From assembly GCA_031253365.1 (NCBI GenBank), contig JAIRWE010000070.1:1-9448 (forward strand): a stretch of 9,448 nt of DNA. The letters run 5' to 3'. Shown one piece after another: positions 7,101 through 9,448 of this stretch; positions within the stretch are counted from its first letter, which is position 1, and each line of letters begins with the position of its first letter. Both the position numbers and the translations under genes were made by a program. The notes under the pieces were generated by a model. That model made no database searches, was not told the origin of the DNA, and worked only from the letters and a program-made list of their open reading frames with translations. Source of the stretch: Oscillospiraceae bacterium. GTDB taxonomy: Bacteria; Bacillota; Clostridia; Oscillospirales; Ruminococcaceae.

Positions 7101-7162
7101 TCCGTTTCTTAAAGGTTCGCGGCAATTCGCCGTAAAAAAATCCGCAAAGCCGCGCCTACAAC

Positions 7163-7191
7163 ATTATAAAGCAATTACCGCAAATAGTCAA
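7163..7191 (-). promoter_or_regulatory. Strong sigma-A promoter of secDF
   Basis: On the minus strand, TTGACT (7191-7186) and TATAAT (7168-7163) are separated by 17 bases, a near-perfect match to the consensus. Transcription would begin near 7155-7157, giving a leader of about 55 bases before the GTG at 7100. It likely drives secDF and the TIM-barrel gene. Confidence 0.88.
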
Positions 7192-7239
7192 GCATTTATT
7201 TTTGAAGGCCGTCTTCGATTTTGCGCGGCGTGACAAAAA

Positions 7240-7268
7240 GTTGCACAGGCAACGAAAGTTGGCACCAC
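7240..7268. promoter_or_regulatory. Operator-like dyad and direct repeat
   Basis: GTTGC (7240-7244) and GCAAC (7249-7253) form a perfect dyad with a 4-base centre. The left half recurs 18 bases on: AAGTTG-CAC begins at 7238 and AAGTTGGCAC at 7256. Being short, this could be chance. Its placement upstream of a -10 lacking a -35 is what makes it notable. Confidence 0.3.
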
Positions 7269-7285
7269 GCGGCGAAAAAGGATTG

Positions 7286-7291
7286 TATAAT
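7286..7291 (+). promoter_or_regulatory. -10 element of the orphan repeat-protein gene
   Basis: A perfect TATAAT lies 44 bases before the ATG at 7336. At 16-18-base spacing there is no acceptable -35; the nearest candidate, TTGGCA at 7259-7264, would need a 21-base spacer. The promoter may need an activator. The dyad at 7240-7253 would then fall at about -58 to -45, a plausible activator position. Confidence 0.5.
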
Positions 7292-7335
7292 GGGGGCAAC
7301 ATTCTGAAAAAAGCCGCGCGAAAGGAACAAAAGCC

Positions 7336-7677
7336 ATGAACACGAACATCGACAAAAACGCGATTTCCCTGCGGATACTCGAAGAATTACAGGCGATAGC
7401 GTTCAACCCCGAAACGAAACCCAATCACAAGCTCACCGCCATACGTCTGCTTATAAACTTCCTGTCGCTTGACGAGAAAAGCGAGAAAGAAACGGCGGGC
7501 GGCGTCGTCACGGTCGAAGAAAAACGCGAACGGACACAGCCCGAACGGACGCAACCCGAAAACCGCCGTCAGCGCAGACAGCGCGAACGCTCCGAACGAA
7601 AACAGTCCGAGCGGACACAGTCCGAGCGACACGAAAACTCCCCCGCGAATTTTTGCGCGGAGGGGACATACGGATAA
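7336..7677 (+). CDS. Orphan small protein with pentapeptide-repeat basic/acidic tail
   Basis: I do not recognise this 113-residue protein with confidence. Residues 1-48 look like a compact helical domain (ILEELQAIAFNP, then HKLTAIRLLINFLSL). This loosely recalls the N-terminal helical part of phage terminase small subunits, which often read as a helix, an IAF motif and then KLKALELL. Residues 61-100 are very rich in Glu, Arg and Gln and built on a five-residue repeat: ERTQP twice at 65-74, then ERKQS and ERTQS at 87-96. That tail is probably disordered or a charged helix. There is no signal peptide or membrane segment. The ATG follows AAAGGA (7321-7326) with 9 bases between, and a TATAAT lies upstream, so expression is plausible. 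It is the only plus-strand gene between two minus-strand operons. Function is unknown; a phage remnant is a weak alternative. Confidence 0.65.
   Translation: MNTNIDKNAISLRILEELQAIAFNPETKPNHKLTAIRLLINFLSLDEKSEKETAGGVVTVEEKRERTQPERTQPENRRQRRQRERSERKQSERTQSERHENSPANFCAEGTYG
7528..7632 (+). repeat. 15-bp coding repeats (ER-T/K-Q-P/S units)
   Basis: Units of 15 bases in frame encode ERTQP at 7528-7542 and 7543-7557, ERKQS at 7594-7608 and ERTQS at 7609-7623. Degenerate Arg/Gln-rich units lie between and after them. Synonymous differences (aca/acg, cag/caa, gaa/gag) show the repeats are diverged yet keep the peptide pattern. Confidence 0.85.
7639..7666 (-). terminator. Probable terminator of the alaS-aldolase-YjbR operon, inside the convergent gene
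   Basis: TCCCC-CGCG (7639-7647) pairs with CGCG (7656-7659) and GGGGA (7662-7666), leaving a 2-base GA bulge and an 8-base loop. On the minus strand the hairpin is followed by GTTTTCG; on the plus strand no T-run follows. It therefore fits termination of the minus-strand operon about 60 bases after the YjbR stop. It overlaps the last codons of the orphan gene. The T4 tract is short. Confidence 0.45.
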
Positions 7678-7728
7678 AGCGCCCGTAAAGTAACGCCGCC
7701 GCCTTAGATTTTGGTGTTCGCCGGAGTT

Positions 7729-8196
7729 TCACCATTCTGTTTCCTTTCCGACCGACGGCATATCGAGCCACTCTTTGTCTTCGTCCGTCAATTCGGGTGT
7801 TTTACCGTCCCAACCATACTCCTTCAAATATTTCGCGAGTGTTTTATTTGTCAATGTTTTCGCTTTTCTCGTTTTCGGCTTAATCAAATCATAGCTTCGC
7901 CCGACCATTCGCTTCAACTCTTCTTCCGGCACGTCGCCGCCGAGCGTGACCGCGTTCCAATGCGTCTTGTTCATGTGATAGGCGGGCGTTACGTCCGCGA
8001 AAGCCTGCCGAAGGAAATCCGCTTCGAGCGGCTCGCATTTGAGGTTTACGCACAGCCCGCCGTACCGTTCATATATATGCGCGAATCCTTTTTTATTTTT
8101 GCGATGCCGCATTACGCACCAGCCTTCGCCGAACGGATAATCCTCATAAGCGTCGGGCAGCGTCAGGCAATAGTCAATCAGTTCGCGTTCGTTCAT
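7729..8196 (-). CDS. MmcQ/YjbR family protein with C-terminal extension
   Basis: This 155-residue protein belongs to the MmcQ/YjbR family, small cytoplasmic proteins with a CyaY-like fold often called DNA-binding, though their function is unsettled. Recognisable segments are LPDAYEDYPFGEGW near residues 13-26, the basic HRKNKKGFAHIY stretch, GLCVNLKCEP near 47-56, and the family signature YHMNKTHWN at 73-81 followed by VPEEELKRMVGRSYDLI. Family members commonly end soon after this point; here about 48 more residues follow, Lys-rich then acidic, ending in Trp. The ATG follows AAGGGTG (8210-8204), which overlaps the TGA stop of the aldolase gene just 6 bases upstream. Translational coupling with that gene is therefore likely. 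A functional link to the aldolase cannot be stated. Confidence 0.92.
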   Translation of the reverse strand: MNERELIDYCLTLPDAYEDYPFGEGWCVMRHRKNKKGFAHIYERYGGLCVNLKCEPLEADFLRQAFADVTPAYHMNKTHWNAVTLGGDVPEEELKRMVGRSYDLIKPKTRKAKTLTNKTLAKYLKEYGWDGKTPELTDEDKEWLDMPSVGKETEW

Positions 8197-8202
8197 AATT
8201 TT

Positions 8203-8856
8203 TCACCCTTCGCGCCGGGGCGGACGGAGCGCGGCGCATTTTTCCGCGTCTTCGGGGGAAAGCGGCTTCGCGCCGCCGAGCTGCCTCGCCGTCAGCGAAA
8301 CCTTCGCGTAATGCTCCAGCGTTTCCATGTTGTACAAGGCGCGGGTTAAGTCGCTCCCCACCGTCAGCGCGCCGTGATTCGCCAATAAAATCGCGTCGTG
8401 TTCCCTTATGAGCGGCGCTATGCTTTCGGAAACGCCGTCGCTTCCGGGGACGGCGAACGGCGCGACGGGAACGGTTCCCAGAAAAATCACCGCTTCCGTG
8501 AGGGAAGCGTCGTCCGGCGCAATCCCCGCCGCCGCGAACCCCGTCGCGACGGGCGGGTGGGCGTGGATAACCGCGCTTATATCCCCGCGTTCCCCGTAAC
8601 AGCACAGATGCGCCCCGATTTCCGTAGACGGCTTGCCGCCGCTTTTTTTTTCGGCGGTTCCCCCGTTTATTTTGACGAGCGTTTCCGGCCGCAGCAAACG
8701 CTTCGACACGCCCGACGGCGTTATCAAAAACGCGCCGTCGGGCAATTTCACGGAAATGTTTCCGTCCGTTCCGGCGGCAAACCCCATTTGCCACAGAATA
8801 TACCCGACTTCGCAAATTTGCCGCCGGAGCTTTAATTCATAACTTCGCTTTTTCAA
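8203..8856 (-). CDS. Class II aldolase/adducin family protein (FucA/AraD-like)
   Basis: This 217-residue protein has the family's hallmarks: AAGTDGNISVKL at 28-38 and TPSGVSK at 46-52 for phosphate binding. PSTEIGAH at 77-83 contains the likely catalytic Glu79. Zinc ligands are His98 and His100 (VIHAHPP) and His161 (LANHGALTVG). Members include L-fuculose-phosphate aldolase, L-ribulose-5-phosphate 4-epimerase and methylthioribulose-phosphate dehydratase; the sequence alone does not decide, though length and motifs fit a FucA-like aldolase. The start is TTG at 8856, supported by AAGAGG (8873-8868) 11 bases upstream; an ATG at 8866 is out of frame and stops after nine codons. It lies 54 bases downstream of alaS and immediately upstream of the YjbR gene. 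No kinase, isomerase or transporter for a sugar pathway is adjacent. Confidence 0.93.
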   Translation of the reverse strand: MKKRSYELKLRRQICEVGYILWQMGFAAGTDGNISVKLPDGAFLITPSGVSKRLLRPETLVKINGGTAEKKSGGKPSTEIGAHLCCYGERGDISAVIHAHPPVATGFAAAGIAPDDASLTEAVIFLGTVPVAPFAVPGSDGVSESIAPLIREHDAILLANHGALTVGSDLTRALYNMETLEHYAKVSLTARQLGGAKPLSPEDAEKCAALRPPRREG

Positions 8857-8873
8857 ATCGAAACATACCTCTT

Positions 8874-8898
8874 TTCGGGCGTCGCCCGAATTTTTTTT
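8874..8898 (+). terminator. Plus-oriented intrinsic terminator in the alaS-aldolase gap
   Basis: TTCGGGC (8874-8880) and GCCCGAA (8884-8890) form a perfect 7-bp stem with a GTC loop, followed by eight T's (8891-8898). This is a textbook terminator, but for plus-strand transcription, whereas both flanking genes are on the minus strand. On the minus strand the hairpin is preceded by A8 and followed directly by the aldolase ribosome site, so it would not terminate there. Confidence 0.6.
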
Positions 8899-8910
8899 CG
8901 GGGTTTATTT

Positions 8911-9448
8911 TTATAATGCCGCGAACCGCCCCAACGCCTCGTCAACTTTGGAAGCGTCGCCTATCCCCGCCATGGCGGAGTCGGCTCTGCCGCCGCCCTT
9001 CCCCCCGGTAACGGCGGCGATTTCGCGGACGATTTCCCCCGCGTGAAAGCCCTTGGCTACGGCCTCTTTGTCGCACACGCACAGGAAATTGCTTTCACCC
9101 GCGATTACGGCGGCGAACCCGCTTCGCTCCGATTTCAGCTTGTCGCTTGCCCGGCGCAGCGTGTCGGCGTCGGCGCCGGGCAGCTTCAGCGTGAGCAGCT
9201 TTATCCCGTTTTTTTCGCCGGCTTCGGAAATATCGGCGGACTTTGCCCGCATATCGGCGATTACCGCGCCGAGCCGCGCGATTTCCTTTTGCCCCGCGGA
9301 ATTTTGCGCCTTCAATTTTTCAACGGCGTCGTCGAACCCTTTTTGCCTCGTCTCAAAAAGCGCGAGAACCCCCCGCCCCGTAACGGCTTCTATCCTGCGG
9401 ATTCCCGCCGCCGCGCTCGCTTCGGAAACAATCTTGAACAAGCCGATT
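8911..9448 (-). CDS. alaS: Alanine-tRNA ligase, C-terminal fragment (5' end outside window)
   Basis: The frame runs off the window edge, so only the last ~179 residues are visible. They begin IGLFKIVSEASAAAGIRRIEAVTG, the highly conserved AlaRS segment just after the editing (SAD) domain. A coiled-coil stretch follows (EKLKAQNSAGQKEIARL and onward). The DHHA1-type C-Ala domain comes next, with AAVIAGESNFLCVCDKEA, HAGEIVREIAAVTGGKGGGRAD and the closing KVDEALGRFAAL. The glycine-rich GGKGGGRAD matches the family consensus near the end. The stop is TAA at 8911. The apparent methionine at the edge of the frame is an internal TTG leucine codon, not a start. AlaRS charges tRNA-Ala in the cytoplasm; it is probably the first visible gene of an operon with the aldolase and YjbR genes. 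Confidence 0.97.
   Translation of the reverse strand, partial: IGLFKIVSEASAAAGIRRIEAVTGRGVLALFETRQKGFDDAVEKLKAQNSAGQKEIARLGAVIADMRAKSADISEAGEKNGIKLLTLKLPGADADTLRRASDKLKSERSGFAAVIAGESNFLCVCDKEAVAKGFHAGEIVREIAAVTGGKGGGRADSAMAGIGDASKVDEALGRFAAL

Larger units (their letters stand above)
7101..7335. promoter_or_regulatory. Divergent intergenic region between secDF and the orphan repeat-protein gene
   Basis: These 235 bases hold the secDF promoter and leader on the minus strand and the likely start signals of the plus-strand orphan gene. Between them lie the small dyad GTTGC-ACAG-GCAAC and a direct repeat AAGTTG-CAC / AAGTTGGCAC. I see no additional gene or structured RNA. Confidence 0.6.

Noticed and set aside
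6441..7112. 223-codon plus-strand frame opposite secDF
   Set aside because: The minus strand encodes unambiguous SecD; the plus frame is an antisense shadow rich in Arg/His.
7259..7277. Sigma-54-type promoter starting at TTGGCAC
   Set aside because: The -24 half looks right, but the -12 GC element at the required spacing is absent (GGCGA instead of TTGC).
7336..7677. Phage or mobile-element boundary
   Set aside because: No integrase, transposase, att-like repeat or neighbouring phage gene is present; the resemblance is limited to a short helical stretch.
7678..7728. Terminator or small gene in the 51-base convergent gap
   Set aside because: No stable stem with a T-run and no start codon with a ribosome site is visible.
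8174..8815. 213-codon minus-strand frame overlapping the aldolase gene
   Set aside because: It is extremely Arg-rich, out of frame with the clearly recognised class II aldolase, and without motifs.
8840..8866. ATG at 8866 as aldolase start or as a leader peptide
   Set aside because: It is out of frame with the aldolase, encodes only nine codons, and the ribosome site is too close to it.

Overview
The window looks like chromosomal DNA of a Bacillota bacterium, most likely a Clostridia-type lineage of moderate GC content. The clues are a fused SecDF, a stand-alone NrdR, a FliK-like/FlhB-C-terminal-like gene pair arranged as in Bacillus ylqG-ylqH, purine-rich Shine-Dalgarno sites, and consensus-like sigma-A promoters. 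There is no rRNA, tRNA, CRISPR array, transposase or integrase. It reads as housekeeping DNA with a few odd local structures, not as a mobile island.

Layout. (1) 1-2327, plus strand: a large cysteine-free protein with a FliK-type C-terminal domain, then a 99-aa stand-alone homologue of the FlhB cytoplasmic C-terminus. A 43-bp tandem duplication sits across their junction. (2) 2342-2372: a perfect 11-bp inverted repeat between convergent genes, read as a bidirectional terminator. (3) 7100-2353, minus strand: secDF, a xylose-isomerase-like TIM-barrel protein, nrdR and an uncharacterised membrane protein, all in one direction. A strong promoter lies in front of secDF and a second one in front of nrdR. 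(4) 7101-7335: a divergent promoter region. (5) 7336-7677, plus strand: a small orphan protein with a helical N-terminus and an ER(T/K)Q(P/S) pentapeptide-repeat tail. (6) 9448-7729, minus strand: the 3' end of alaS, a class II aldolase-family gene with a TTG start, and a MmcQ/YjbR-family gene with a C-terminal extension. Their likely terminator lies inside the 3' end of the convergent orphan gene.

How the genes relate. The first two genes probably act together as a FliK/FlhB-like substrate-specificity pair for flagellar-type export. SecDF serves Sec export, NrdR represses ribonucleotide reductase genes elsewhere, and AlaRS charges tRNA-Ala. The TIM-barrel protein, aldolase-like enzyme, YjbR protein, membrane protein and orphan protein have no assigned substrates. 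I found no convincing wholly new system. The best leads are the Asp-to-Asn change at the SecF proton-relay position, the orphan repeat protein with its operator-like upstream DNA, the 43-bp duplication, and the alternative hairpins (including a plus-oriented terminator) between alaS and the aldolase gene.
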